Shown: positions 38,511 through 49,419 of the stretch, one piece after another | Layout: every line of letters starts with the position of its first letter | Numbering within the stretch: the first letter of the stretch is position 1 | Assembly (NCBI GenBank): GCA_032622095.1 | Contig: CP136065.1 | Coordinates: 114,493,195-114,557,194 of the forward strand | Direction of reading: 5' to 3' | DNA length: 64,000 bases | Source: Siphonodentalium dalli | Lineage: Eukaryota > Mollusca > Scaphopoda > Gadilida > Siphonodentaliidae | Made by a program: the position numbers and the translations under genes | Notes under the pieces: model-generated | What the model was told of the DNA's origin: nothing | Databases searched by the model: none | Seen by the model: only the letters and a program-made list of their open reading frames with translations

Positions 38511-38578
38511 ACTTTTTAACTGGATAAATTTAGCATTGTAAACAACTTTTTAACTGGATAAATTTAGCATTGTAAACA
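38511..38578 (+). repeat. perfect 34-bp tandem duplication
   Basis: A 34-bp unit starting ACTTTTTAACTGGATAAATT occurs twice head to tail with no difference, in the part of unit R that has no counterpart in unit L. Likely a recent slippage or repair product. Confidence 0.9.
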
Positions 38579-41500
38579 AAGATATTTGTTTATAATATGG
38601 AAGTGATATTTAGTACAAGTACATATATCAAAATAATCGTATTTTCACAAATATCCGATTATTAACAAGAGGCTGATCATGATCAGCAGATGTTTAACCC
38701 ATCCCTCGGCGATAGTAAAAAGCTATGATTGGAATCATAATCTACAGTTATAATGTTGAATTATAGAGAGTTATATATTTTGTAATGTACTAATATTAGT
38801 ACAGACAAATGTACATAATAACACAAATTCTCAAATTATTGGAATTTGTTGGTCCTTGTGCCAATTTTCATTAGTAGTCTCACTTTGACAAATTGACATT
38901 GATAGGCATATAATAATATTGGAATACCCTAGGTTCAACCTGAGATATATGAACAAAGTTCATAGCCTGGTAGTCAGTATAGCTCTCAAGAAAATAGTTG
39001 AGACCATACAAGTAACAAATGTATTATCTATACTATGTTTATACACCATAATATGATGAGGATTCTGCCCCATATGACCCTTATCACACTCAGTACAGAT
39101 TACCATAGTTCATATTAAAGACAGTAAGTAGCGCCCAATAGAATTATTTCACACATCACAATGTTTTGTAATTACCTTGAACGCTAAAATCAATAATATT
39201 CAATGTTAATCTTCTGTGCTCACTCTGTGGCCCCTAAATTTCAATCAACCATGGCAAGATGAACAACTTGGAAACTATTGTTTATCACAATAATCCATAC
39301 CAAGTATTAACAATGTTCATCTGCCTTCTTGGACTGGAGAAATAGATTTTTGAAGTACTTATCTTATTTAGAGTTATCTGGCCCTTTAATGCCACCTGAC
39401 TAGAACCCCCTGAAGCTCCTGACATGATAAACTGAAGATACCGCTAGCCCCTTTTCCAAATGCTCTAATAGCACTCACTAGATTTGTTTCTTTCATAGAA
39501 AAGCATTGATTTCTGTTCTCGACATGAAATCCATGACAACCCCATAGCCCTCAATGTTAATCTTCTCACCCCATCGGTGTCCCCTAAAATCCACTCAACC
39601 ATGACCAAATGAACAAATTATAAACTATGTCTTATGGCAATGCTCAATACGAAGTACATGTATTATGGAAATCCACCCAGTGAGACTGCAAATAATTTTG
39701 AATTTTAAATAAACTACTACATTAAATGTGGGTTCGCTGTCTGCTCATATTCTGAAAAAAATCCCTACCAATGAACAATGGACTATTCTAATTTATACTT
39801 TTAGAATTAAATTGGAAACTCCATTCATTTATGAATGCCAATGCATTACAGATTATAATAGGGCTAACATATGATAGCTAAAAAATAACTCTATTTCAAA
39901 GATTCACGTTGTCTGTAGGTGTCTCTTATATAGTGAAGCCTGTATTAATCAGGAAACCTCACATCTGAATAATTCTAAGTCGAAAAAGGCCAATAACTCC
40001 AGTAAAAAAAATTGGAACCCATATTGGAACTTGGTTTGCATTCTGGGCTGAGAAATCACAAACCAATTACCAAATTTGGTTCCGATCAGATATAACATGT
40101 TTCAGTCATGCATGAATCTAAGTCGAAGAGGCCCATACCTATACCTATATGATAAAAAATTCAGATCAAACCCATTTTCAAACTCATACTGCAATTTGGG
40201 CTGAGAAACTCATTCAAAATTCAGTTCCGATTGCAAGAAAATGTTTGAGTTATTGCATCATGCGTAAAATGTCTATGTATGGATAGACAGACGGACGGAC
40301 AATGAGTAGTCAAGCTGGACCGAAACTATGTGTACCATACATAAAAACTGGTTATGGCCTTTTGGGACAACAGATTTTGCCCAACTTATCATTTGCCATG
40401 TTTCCAAGAGTCTCAATATGTTTATCTTCACTTATCTCAGTTTGACAGGCCTATTCAAGTTCTATAAAATATATTACAAGGCAATGGAAATTAGTAATCT
40501 TTCTATCATCTAGTTACAAGACTGATGTCTACAGAGAATGAATGTTAAATGAAAGTGTCAATGACACTGTAGCTCAACTTGGAAAGGGAATAATTTAATG
40601 TATTACAGTCAATGGAGCGATTAGGAATGTGGAAAGTTGAATGTCTAATACTAGTTTATAGACATGAAGAGAAAAGTAAAATCCAAGATGGCTGCTGGCG
40701 GCCATGTTTTCGGCCGAATGACCCCAAAATGATTGTATCCCATCTACATGTCATCGTTAACATCCATGACAAATTTTATGACGATCAGACTAAAGGTACG
40801 ACCTGTAGCCTATGCTAAAGGATTTAGTCATACAAAGAGTAAAATCCAAGATGGCTGCTGGCGGCCATGTTTTTTAGCCGAATGACACCAAAATGACTCG
40901 TTCCCATCTACATGTCATTATTAACATCTATGACAAATTTTATGATGATCAGACTAAAGGTACGACCTGTAGCCCATGCTAAAGAATTTAGTCATACAAA
41001 GAGTAAAATCCAATATTAACAACCATGACAAATTTCATGATGATCAGACGAACAGTACGACCTGTGGCCCATGCTAATGGATTAAATTTTGAAATCCAAG
41101 ATGGCCACTGGCGGCCATGTTTTTTGTCCGAATGACCCCAAAATGACTCGTTCCCATTTACATTCCAATTTCAACAGCCATGACACAAATGTTATGATGA
41201 TCAGACTAAATGTACGACCTGTAGCCCGTGCTAAAGGATTTAGTCATACAAAGAGTAAAATCAAAGATGGCTGCTGGCGGCCATGTTTTTCTGCCGAATG
41301 ACCCCAAAATTACTCGTTCCCATTTACATTCCAATTTCAACAGCCATGACAAATTTTATGATGATCAGACTAAAGGTACGACCTGTAGCCCGTGCTAAAG
41401 GATTTAGTCATACAAAGAGTAAAATCAAAGATGGCTGCTGGCGGCCATGTTTTTCTGCCGAATGACCCCAAAATGACTCGTTCCCATCTACATATCATTA

Positions 41501-41589
41501 TTAACATTCACGACAAATTTTATGATGATCAGACTAAAGGTACAACCTGTAGCCCGTGCTAAAGGATTTAGTCATACAAAGAGTAAAAT

Positions 41590-42227
41590 CCAAGATGGCT
41601 GCTGGCGACCATGTTTTTTGGCCGAATGACCCCAAAATTACTCGTTCCCATCTACATGTCATTGTTAACATCCATGACAAATTTTATGATGATCAGACGA
41701 ACAGTACGACCTGTGGCCCGTGCTAATGGATTAAATTTTGAAATCCAAGATGGCTACTGGCGGCCATGTTTATTGGCCGAATGACCCCAAAATTACTCGT
41801 TCCCATCTACATTCCAATTTCAACAGCCACGACAAATTTTATGATGATCAGACTAAAGGTACGGCCTGTAGCCCGTGCTAAAGGATTTAGTCATACAAAG
41901 AGTAAAATCCAAGATGGCTGCTGGCGACCATGTTTTTTGGCCGAATGACCCCAAAATTACTCGTTCCCATCTACATGTCATTGTTAACATCCATGACAAA
42001 TTTTATGATGATCAGACGAACAGTACGACCTGTGGCCCGTGCTAATGGATTAAATTTTGAAATCCAAGATGGCTACTGGCGGCCATGTTTATTGGCCGAA
42101 TGACCCCAAAATTACTCGTTCCCATCTACATTCCAATTTCAACAGCCACGACAAATTTTATGATGATCAGACTAAAGGTACGGCCTGTAGCCCGTGCTAA
42201 AGGATTTAGTCATACAAAGAGTAAAAT
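41590..42227 (+). repeat. two-monomer higher-order repeat, 319 bp x 2
   Basis: Positions 41590-41908 and 41909-42227 appear identical by eye over 319 bp. Each block holds one monomer ending AATGGATTAAATTTTGAAAT and one ending AGTCATACAAAGAGTAAAAT. Neighbouring monomers differ more. This suggests a recent duplication of a dimer within the array. Confidence 0.8.
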
Positions 42228-43175
42228 CCAAGATGGCTGCTGGCGGCCATGTTTTTTGGCCGATTGACCCCAAAATGACTCGTTTCCCATCTACATGTCA
42301 TTATTAACATTCTTGACAAATTTTATGATGATCAGACTAAAAGTACGACCTGTAGCCCGTGCTAAAGGATTTAGTCATACAAAGAGTAAAATCCAAGATG
42401 GCTGCTGGCGGCCATGTTTTTTGGCCGAATGACCCCAAAATTACTCGTTCCCATCTACATGTCAATATTAACATCCATGACAAATTTGATGATGATCAGA
42501 CTAAAGGTACGACCTGTAGCCCGTGCTAAAGAATTTAGTCATACAAAGAGTAAAATCCAAGAAGGCTGCTGGCCGCCATGTTTTTTGGCCGAATGACCCC
42601 AAAATTACTCGTTCCCATCTACATGTCAATATTAACATCCATGACAAATTTCATGATGATCAGACGAACAGTACGACCTGTGGCCCGTGCTAATGGATTG
42701 AATTTTGAAATCCAAGATGGCCGCTGGCGGCCATGTTTTTTGTCCGAATGACCCCAAAATGACTCGTTCCCATCTACATTCCAATTTCAACAGCCATGAC
42801 AAATTTTATGATGATCGGACTAAAGGTACGACCTGTAGCCCGTGCTAAAGGATTTAGTCATACAAAGAGTGAAATCAAAGATGCCTGCTGGCGGCCATGT
42901 TTTTTGGCCGAATGACCCCAAAATTACTCGTTCCCATCTACATGTCAATATTAACATCCATGACAAATTTCATGACGATCAGACAAACAGTACGCCCTGT
43001 AGCCCGTGCTAATGGATTGAATTTTGAAATGCAAGATGGCCACTGGCGGCCATGTTTTTTTACCGAATGACCCCAAAATTAATCATTCTGGTCTAAATGT
43101 TGATGTCAACAGCTATGACAAATTTCATAATGATCCGACCAAAGGTACGACCTGTAGACTGCATTGTTGACGCCT

Positions 43176-43232
43176 TACGTACACACGCACACACGCACAC
43201 ACGTACACACGTACACACGGACGACGGACGAC
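43176..43232 (+). repeat. CACACG/GTACACAC tract
   Basis: Imperfect ACACACGC/GTACACAC repeats followed by GGACGACGGACGAC, part of the right unique region of the element at 40550-43278. A shorter version occurs at 48829-48850. Confidence 0.8.
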
Positions 43233-43591
43233 AAAGCCATGGCAATAGCTCAAACTTTACAAAGTAAAGTTGAGCTAAAAAGGGTGTCCTCTCCGAGAAT
43301 AAGTCAGTGGAAATTGGCGATTTAAAAAAATGCTCTTGTTGAGTCAATTGTTGTCCGATTTTGATAATGTTTTCAACATTACAATCCTTAAAGCATGCAC
43401 TTCAACTTTAGATGTAAAATCTTTACACAACTAAATCATCTTTCTATTATCAGAGAATAGCCATTAGGGAATATGGATATTATTATTAAGAGTTCATAAT
43501 TTACATATAAATTTGAAAAATATCGAAATTTGAAGATTTATTTACTAATTTTGACATATACGTGCTCTGATTGTTCAATGCTCAACGTCGT

Positions 43592-45094
43592 TATGGCAAG
43601 CCAAACCGCTATTTAATATTAATTTTACTTAAGTAAAATAAAATTACACTTTATTTTACTTAAGTGATATAAAATGTCCTTTTATTTAACTTAAGTGAAA
43701 TAACGGTCATTTTTTATTTTACTTAAGTAAAAAACTATTTTACTTAAGTAAAATTAACCATGTTTTAACTTAAGTAGAATTCTTTTTTACTTAAGTAAAA
43801 TAAGAAATGACCTTTATTTTACTTAAGTAAAAAAGAATTCTACTTAAGTAAAATAATGCGTTAATTTTACTTAAGTAAAATAAATGACATCTATCGATGA
43901 CCGGTAGATGGCGTTTATTTCACTTAAGTGAAATAAAGCGCCCACTATGGGAGTAATCTTGCAAACTAATAATTTCTCCCTTGGCACGTACGCCGGGAGT
44001 GCTGTTCATGTTCGTGAGAAAGTTAGCTCCCGTTGTGTATTATAAATGGCGGATTTCTTCCATTTACTAATAATAGGCCTAACGTATTTACATAATTATG
44101 GCAGATTCAGTCGATACAACACTGGACTCAATTTCCAGGGTTATACGAGAGACTGATAGACTGAAGGGGGTATAGGAGATTTGCATCGCACGGAGATCAG
44201 AATACGTACCGCTGTTGTCAAAAAACTTCTAACCTGACAACTCGAGGGAACTATAACCAATACATATATTGCACCCAGTGAGATGTAATACGAGAGCACC
44301 TAGAGACTATAATAAATTCGCCCGCTGCATGTACCAGCATAATAAGCATCAAACAACGCATCACACATTTTAGCAGTTTTCTCTGATTATAGCTGTACCA
44401 GCAGTGGGTGTGGAATGTTTTAAATTTTATTGCATGATGTCGGTGCTATAAGCTGTCTGTATTGTTTTGAGAGAGAGTGTGAGTTATAGTAAATACGTCT
44501 TTAATCTATCTAAGTATTTTACAACTGCCGAGTAGCTCTGTGGCACACATGTTCTGTATCACCCGTTGGGGGAAATCATTAATAACTCTTAACACCCGGT
44601 TGCACTTTATTTTACTTAAGTAAAATAAATGACATCTATCTATGACCGGTAGATGGCGTTTATTTCACTTAAGTGAAATAAACCCAAATGTTCATTTATT
44701 TTACTTAAGTAAAAAAGAATTTTACTTAAGTTAAATAAAAACTGTGTTTTATTTCACTTAAGTGAAATTCTTTTTTACTTAAGTGAAATAAAAAAAGGGC
44801 GTAACATAATGGTAATTTTATTTCACTTAAGTAAAATTAGTGTGCGTTTTAATTTTACTTAAGTAAAATAAAATGTCATTTTATTTTACTTAAGTAAAAT
44901 AAAGTGTCATTTTATTTTACTTAAGTAAAATAAAACCATGTAGATGGCGCTTTATTTCACTTAAGTAAAATAAAATGACACTTTATTTTACTTAAGTAAA
45001 ATAAAATGTCATTTTATTTCACTTAAGTGAAATAAAGTGTCATTTTATTTTACTTAAGTAAAATTAATATTAAATAGCAGTTTGGCTTGCCATA
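43592..45094. mobile_element. 1.5-kb foldback built from CTTAAG palindromes, 6-bp target duplication
   Basis: Ends TATGGCAAGCCAAAC are mirrored, and CGTCGT flanks both sides (43586-43591, 45095-45100). Unit L at about 29690 shows the uninterrupted sequence. The element contains 25 CTTAAG-centred palindromes, mostly TTTTACTTAAGTAAAA or TTTCACTTAAGTGAAA, 11 in the left arm (43627-43925) and 14 in the right arm (44613-45057), spaced 15-60 bp. The outer 50-70 bp of the two arms are almost identical in inverse orientation. A 680-bp single-copy middle carries a short ORF. No transposase motif. Class unassigned. Confidence 0.85.
44098..44175 (+). other. 25-codon ORF in the middle of the foldback
   Basis: Starts MADSVDTTLDSISRVIRE and ends in KGV followed by TAG. 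The middle segment is less AT-rich than the arms and upstream has AAATGGCGGATTTC. A possible donor GGGG|GTATAG overlaps the end. It looks like a leader and first coding exon, possibly captured from a host gene, but there is no recognised homologue and it may be chance. Confidence 0.3.
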
Positions 45095-46271
45095 CGTCGT
45101 GTGATATCGTTCTGGAAACAGATGCATAATAATTAAAATTCAGACATTAGAAATTAGTTGTTCATTATTTTCAATTTTGAGGGAATCCTGCATAGACCAA
45201 ATCTGAAAAATCAAAATACACTTGCTACTGCTCTGAAACTTGAGTTCACGATCCAGTATGATGTTCCTAACATGAATTAACGAAGAAAAAGTAATTTGAA
45301 AAACACTTTTTTTTCACCCTGTTTGGCACTTGTGGCAAGTTGTGCCAAGTTGTGGTCAACCTTTAACGTGAAAGAGCCCATATATCAATTTTCTCAAGAA
45401 TTAATTCGTTTTATTTTATAGAGGTTGCCGTCAGAATATAAGGTAAATTATGTGGCAGAAATCTGTATAAAAATAGAAATACTCATGTGACCTGAGACCA
45501 TCAGGGATAACGCAAAAAGTTCTCTAAATGAGAACTTAATTCCATTGCGGTCCCATGGCCATGCATGATGCACTTCCCTGTAGTGTAAGTTGTAACTGTA
45601 ACTCTTACTCTACATATATGTGTGATAGAGATTTGTCATTATCAAAGTACAAACAAGAGGAGTGACAGAGGTCGCGACGTGGCTAAGAAGCCGTATATAT
45701 CGTATTCAAGTGCAACTCACCACAAGTCGGCGCAAACTAATTTTCACGTTTGACGACTTTCGAAGTGATGCGGCGAAATAAGGATAGCACTTATCGACGT
45801 CAACTCACAATAAAAGCTACGGCCGTCCTGGTTTGATAGTTATTGATTCTTTAAACAAACGAGATGCTAAACAATATTCCAACGGTATTAGCGAAATAAA
45901 TCCTCTTATAAATGTCGGAAATCGCGTCACAAATTTACATTCGATGCGTGAAAAATAAAAAAACAGTTTTTCCACCATGAGCATTTACCTTGCCAACAAC
46001 TACCCAGAATGCAAAGCGCTGACCTCAAAATAACCAGTGAGAGGTCAATCGCTAAAGCGAAAGTAGTTTAACCCATTATCCCCGATCACATTCAATAGGA
46101 ATGTGATTTCAAATCTAATGACTTTGCATGGAGTTTGCATCAATCAATTGATCCATCTGAGTAAACTATTTTATTTGTCATATTTCTTCAATAATAATGA
46201 ATGAAATGAGGTGCTTTTTCGGTATGAGATAGAGTAGAGATTTATGGCATGTTCTAGTTGCCTATTATAAT

Positions 46272-46443
46272 ATAGTCTAGACTAGTCCAACAAATTAGAC
46301 ATTCGGATTTAAGACATATTTTAATATTTGGAGATTTATGTTGCCTTAATTGCTCATTAAGGATTAAGATAATCGTAAATGTCCAAATATTAAAATATAT
46401 CTTAATCCGAATAGTCTAATTTGTTGGACTACCTATAGACTAA
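46272..46443. repeat. hairpin element, 172 bp
   Basis: Left arm TAGTCTAGACTAGTCCAACA continuing AATTAGACATTCGGATTTAA is mirrored at the right (TTAATCCGAATAGTCTAATT, TGTTGGACTA). An inner pair TTTTAATATTTGGA/TCCAAATATTAAAA extends it. The loop is short. A foldback-type MITE or hairpin relic. Confidence 0.75.
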
Positions 46444-46579
46444 TAACTTTATAGTTTCCAGTTTGCTTTCAGTCCCCTTAATTACTATTTTTATGTATTA
46501 CCGTATACATTTAAAAAAAAAAATATTTGTTTCTTTTATTTATAATATAAACAAATGAAAATAATAATTAAAAAAATTA

Positions 46580-46960
46580 TCATGCAAAGAGTAAAATAAA
46601 AAATGGCTGCCGGTGTCATTTTTTTTAACGAAATTCAGAAAAATTAGATTACTTCCATCTTTGGTAATCCTGAAGATCCATGTGAAGTTTAGTGCCGATC
46701 GGACAAGTTGGGTGTGGTCTGTAGGGTGTACCAAAGGATTTAGTCATACAAAAAGTAAAATCCAAGATGGCTGCTGGCAGCCATGTTTTTTATAGAATTT
46801 CGGATATAATCAAAAGCTCCCATCTAGGTCACCCCGAAGAACCATACGAAGTTTGGTGATGATCGGATGAGGGATGTGGTCTGTAGGGTGAGCCAAATGA
46901 TTTAGTCATACAAAGAGTAAAATCCAAGATGGCTGTCGGCAGCCATGTTTTTAATCAATG
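46580..46960 (+). repeat. truncated pearl-like monomers
   Basis: Three partial monomers with AAATGGCTGCCGGTG, GGATTTAGTCATACAAA and CAAGATGGCTGCTGGCAGCC, in the same orientation as the element starting at 46963 and adjoining it. They belong to a subfamily with CATCTAGGTCACCCCGAAGA, also seen at 48940 and 51490. Confidence 0.65.
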
Positions 46961-46962
46961 AT

Positions 46963-48895
46963 AGTGTCAATGACACTGTAGCTCAACTTGGAAAGGGAAT
47001 AATTTCATGTGTTAAAGTCAATGGAGTGATTAGGAATGTGGAAAGTGGAAAGGCCTAGTTATGCAAAGAGTAAAATCTAAGATGGCCACTGGCAGCCATG
47101 TTTTTTTGCCAAATGACCCCAAAAAGACTCGTTCCCATTTACATGTCATTATTAACATCCCGTACAAATTTCATGATGATCTGACAAATGATACGACCTG
47201 TAGCCTGTGTCAAAGGATTTAGTCATGCAAAGAGTAAAATCCAAGATGGCTGCTGGGAGCCATGTTTTTTGGCCAAATGACTCCAAAATGAATAATTCCC
47301 ATCTACATGTCATTGTTAACATCCATAAAAAATTTCATGAAGATCTGACCAAAGCTACGACCTGTAGGCCGCGCCAAAGGATTTAGTCATGCAAAGAGTT
47401 AAATCCAAGATGACTTCTGGTGGCCATTTATTTTGGCCGAATGACCCCAAAATGACTCGTTCCCATCTACATGTCAATATTAAAGGTACTCAATCCGATA
47501 AAACTCCTCTCAATTACTATTTCAATGGCTTCGGGGGTCAAAAATATTTGATTCGAGTCGAGGAAGTCACCCATCAAAGCTCAGATTTGTTAGATATCGA
47601 TTGTAGAATCTATTATTTTTCATTATCGGGAATACTTTCTGGCCCAGATCTCAGGCAAAATTGCGCTATTATTACCACTTGATTTTAGAGTTATCCATCC
47701 TTGTCTGTTTGAATAGAGTTTTGGTGTATAAATCTCGAGCAGGATACGAAATTGACGGCAATTATTAGTACTCATCTCGAGAACATAACAAATTTCACAA
47801 AAATCAATATCTAATAACTCTCGAGCTTTGTTTGATGGGTTCCTCGACTAGAATCAAATATTTTTTTACCCCCAAAGCCAAAGAAATAGTAATATAGGAC
47901 CCTCTGATCAGATTGTTGTGGTTGGAATCTGTTGAGATGGGGACCCTCTTTACGGATTGAGTACCTTTAACATCTATGACAAATTTCATGATGATCAGAC
48001 GAGCAGTATGACCTGTAGCCCGTGCCAATGGATTGAATTTTGAAATCCAAAATGGCGGCTGGTGGCCATGTTTTTTGCCGAATGACCCCAAAATAACTCG
48101 TTCCCATCAACATGACAATGTCAACATTCATGACAAATTTCATAAAGATCGGACAAAAGGTACGACCTGTAGCCGTGCTAATGGATTGAATTTTGAAATC
48201 CAAGATGGCCGCTGGCGGCCATGTTGTTTGTCCGAATGACCCAAAAATGACTCGTTCCCATCTACATTCCAATTTCAACAGCCATGACAAATTTCATGAT
48301 GATCAGACTAAAGGTACGACCTGTAGCCCGTGCTAAAGGATTTAGTCATACAAAGAGTAAAATCCAAAATGGCTGCTGGCGGCCATGTTTTTTTGCCGAA
48401 TGACCCCAAAATTACTCTTTCCCATCTACATGTCATTGTTAACATCCATGACACATTTTATGATGATCCGACCAAAGGTACGACCTGTAGGCCGTGCCAA
48501 AGAATTTAGTCATGCAAAGAGTAAAATCTAAGATGGCAGCCGGTGGCGATGTTTTTTGGCCGAACAACCCCAAAATTACTCGTTCCCATCTACATGTCAA
48601 TATTAACATCCATGACAAATTTCATGATGATCAGATGAACAGTACGACCTGTAGCCCGTGCTAATGGATTGAATATTGAAATCCAAGATGGCCACTGGCG
48701 GCCATGTTTTTTTCCCGAATGAACCCAAAATGACTCGTTCCCATCTACATGTCAACAGCTATGACAAATTTCATAATGATCCGACCAAAGGTACGACCTG
48801 TAGCCCGTGCTAAAGGAAATTGTTGACGCATCACGCACACACGGACGACAAAGCCATGGCAATAGCTCAAACTTTACAAAGTAAAGTTGAGCTAA
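46963..48895 (+). mobile_element. pearl/Helitron-like element, second long copy, split by a MITE
   Basis: The left end GTGTCAATGACAC and following TGTAGCTCAACTTGG match 40550. Monomers of the CCAAGATGGC type follow. At 47484 the TTAA MITE copy B interrupts one monomer between CAATA and CATCTATGAC. The right end has GGACGACAAAGCCATGGC, the AACTTTAC/GTAAAGTT hairpin and CTAA at 48892-48895. Non-coding. Confidence 0.8.
47484..47966 (+). mobile_element. TTAA-flanked MITE, copy B
   Basis: 483 bp, ends AGGTACTCAATCCG and CGGATTGAGTACCT, TTAA on both sides (47480-47483, 47967-47970). Removing the element and one TTAA restores CAATATTAACATC as present in other monomers (for example 42952). This fixes the boundaries exactly. 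Homologous to 25386-25778 in inverse orientation. Confidence 0.9.
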
Positions 48896-48899
48896 AAAT

Positions 48900-49090
48900 C
48901 GCTAATATTTGATAGCTCCAATGTTTTTTTTAACGAATTTCGGAAAAAATTGATGGCTCCCATCTGGAATCATCCTGAAGATCCATATGAAGTTTGGTGA
49001 TGATCGGATAAGGGATCTGTAGGTGAGCCAAAGGACATTGTTGACAATCCGACGCCAAACCACAGCAAAGTAAATTTGAGCTAAAAATGG
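48900..49090 (+). repeat. partial pearl-like element ending in GAGCTAAAAA
   Basis: One diverged monomer (GATGGCTCCCATCTGGAATC, ATATGAAGTTTGGTGATGAT) and the 3' terminus AGTAAATTTGAGCTAAAAA. It abuts the end of the preceding element, so the copies are nested or tandem. Confidence 0.65.
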
Positions 49091-49168
49091 TAAACTCAGC
49101 CTAAATTTTCCCCAGTGTATCTTAAAGGCAATAAAATTTCTTTTATTTTGATACATAACATGGCATAG

Positions 49169-49410
49169 TTAAATGCAGCGAAGTTCACCTGCCATACCGT
49201 ACTGAGAATATGCCAGTTTGGCATTTGTAATCGTAATAATTTAATTGGTATCTGTGAACCAGACACTGAAGATTACAACCACTTTTTGTTGGCATGTTTA
49301 GCTAGTTTTCGATTAGATCATGGCCATGAATCTCTACTCTGGCTAAAGCCCGTAGAGATCATATTCCACCAGTACAAAACCTGGGAACTTTTTGATGTTC
49401 TGAACTTCTG
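49169..49410 (+). pseudogene. possible LINE ORF2 C-terminal fragment
   Basis: An open frame without ATG reads ICQFGICNRNN, then EDYNHFLLAC, and ends FDVLNF with a stop. The Cys-X-Cys ... EDxxHFLLxC pattern resembles the C-terminal zinc-binding segment after the reverse transcriptase of some LINEs. Only about 80 codons, and the first Cys pair is irregular, so this is tentative. Confidence 0.35.
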
Positions 49411-49419
49411 ACCAGTTCT

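Larger units (their letters stand above)
40550..43278 (+). mobile_element. pearl/Helitron-like element with about 15 monomers of 160-165 bp
   Basis: The left end is GTGTCAATGACAC then TGTAGCTCAACTT. Monomers carry CCAAGATGGCTGCTGGCGGC, CCAAAATKACTCGTTCCCAT and ATGATGATCAGAC, and occur at about 40690, 40850, 41095, 41264, 41430, 41590, 41747, 41909, 42066, 42228, 42397, 42558, 42711, 42880 and 43030. The right unique part has ACAC/GGACGAC tracts, then AGCTCAAACTTTAC/GTAAAGTTGAGC hairpin and CTAA (43275-43278). It interrupts unit R relative to unit L. In-frame 60-codon frames (MF.GRMTPKLLVPIY type) are repeat-derived. Confidence 0.82.
37222..45379 (-). mobile_element. unit R: inverted copy of the TIR element, carrying two insertions
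   Basis: Same 25-bp inverted ends as unit L and flanked by ATAT on both sides, a likely 4-bp target duplication. Aligning to unit L in reverse order: 37222-38430 to 34672-33480, 39110-39900 to about 33300 and then 31260-30530, 39900-40545 to 30530-29840, 43279-43590 to about 29830-29700, 45101-45379 to 29690-29431. Unit R has extra sequence at about 38500-39000 as well as the two insertions annotated separately. Four copies of TTCTCGGAGAGGACA-like sequence are at about 37831, 37991, 38338 and 43285. Confidence 0.8.

Noticed and set aside
41089-42596. 60-70 codon frames (RMTPKLLVPIY type) in the CCAAGATGGC array
   Set aside because: Derived from the tandem monomers; each ends within one monomer and is non-coding.
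44521-44580. tRNA-like segment (GCCGAGTAGCTCTGTGGC)
   Set aside because: A D-arm-like stretch only; no acceptor stem pairing, anticodon arm or T-arm could be drawn.
29431-45379. Maverick/Polinton or virus-like integrated element
   Set aside because: No polymerase, integrase, ATPase or capsid-like frame recognised in either unit. The size is explained by nested insertions.
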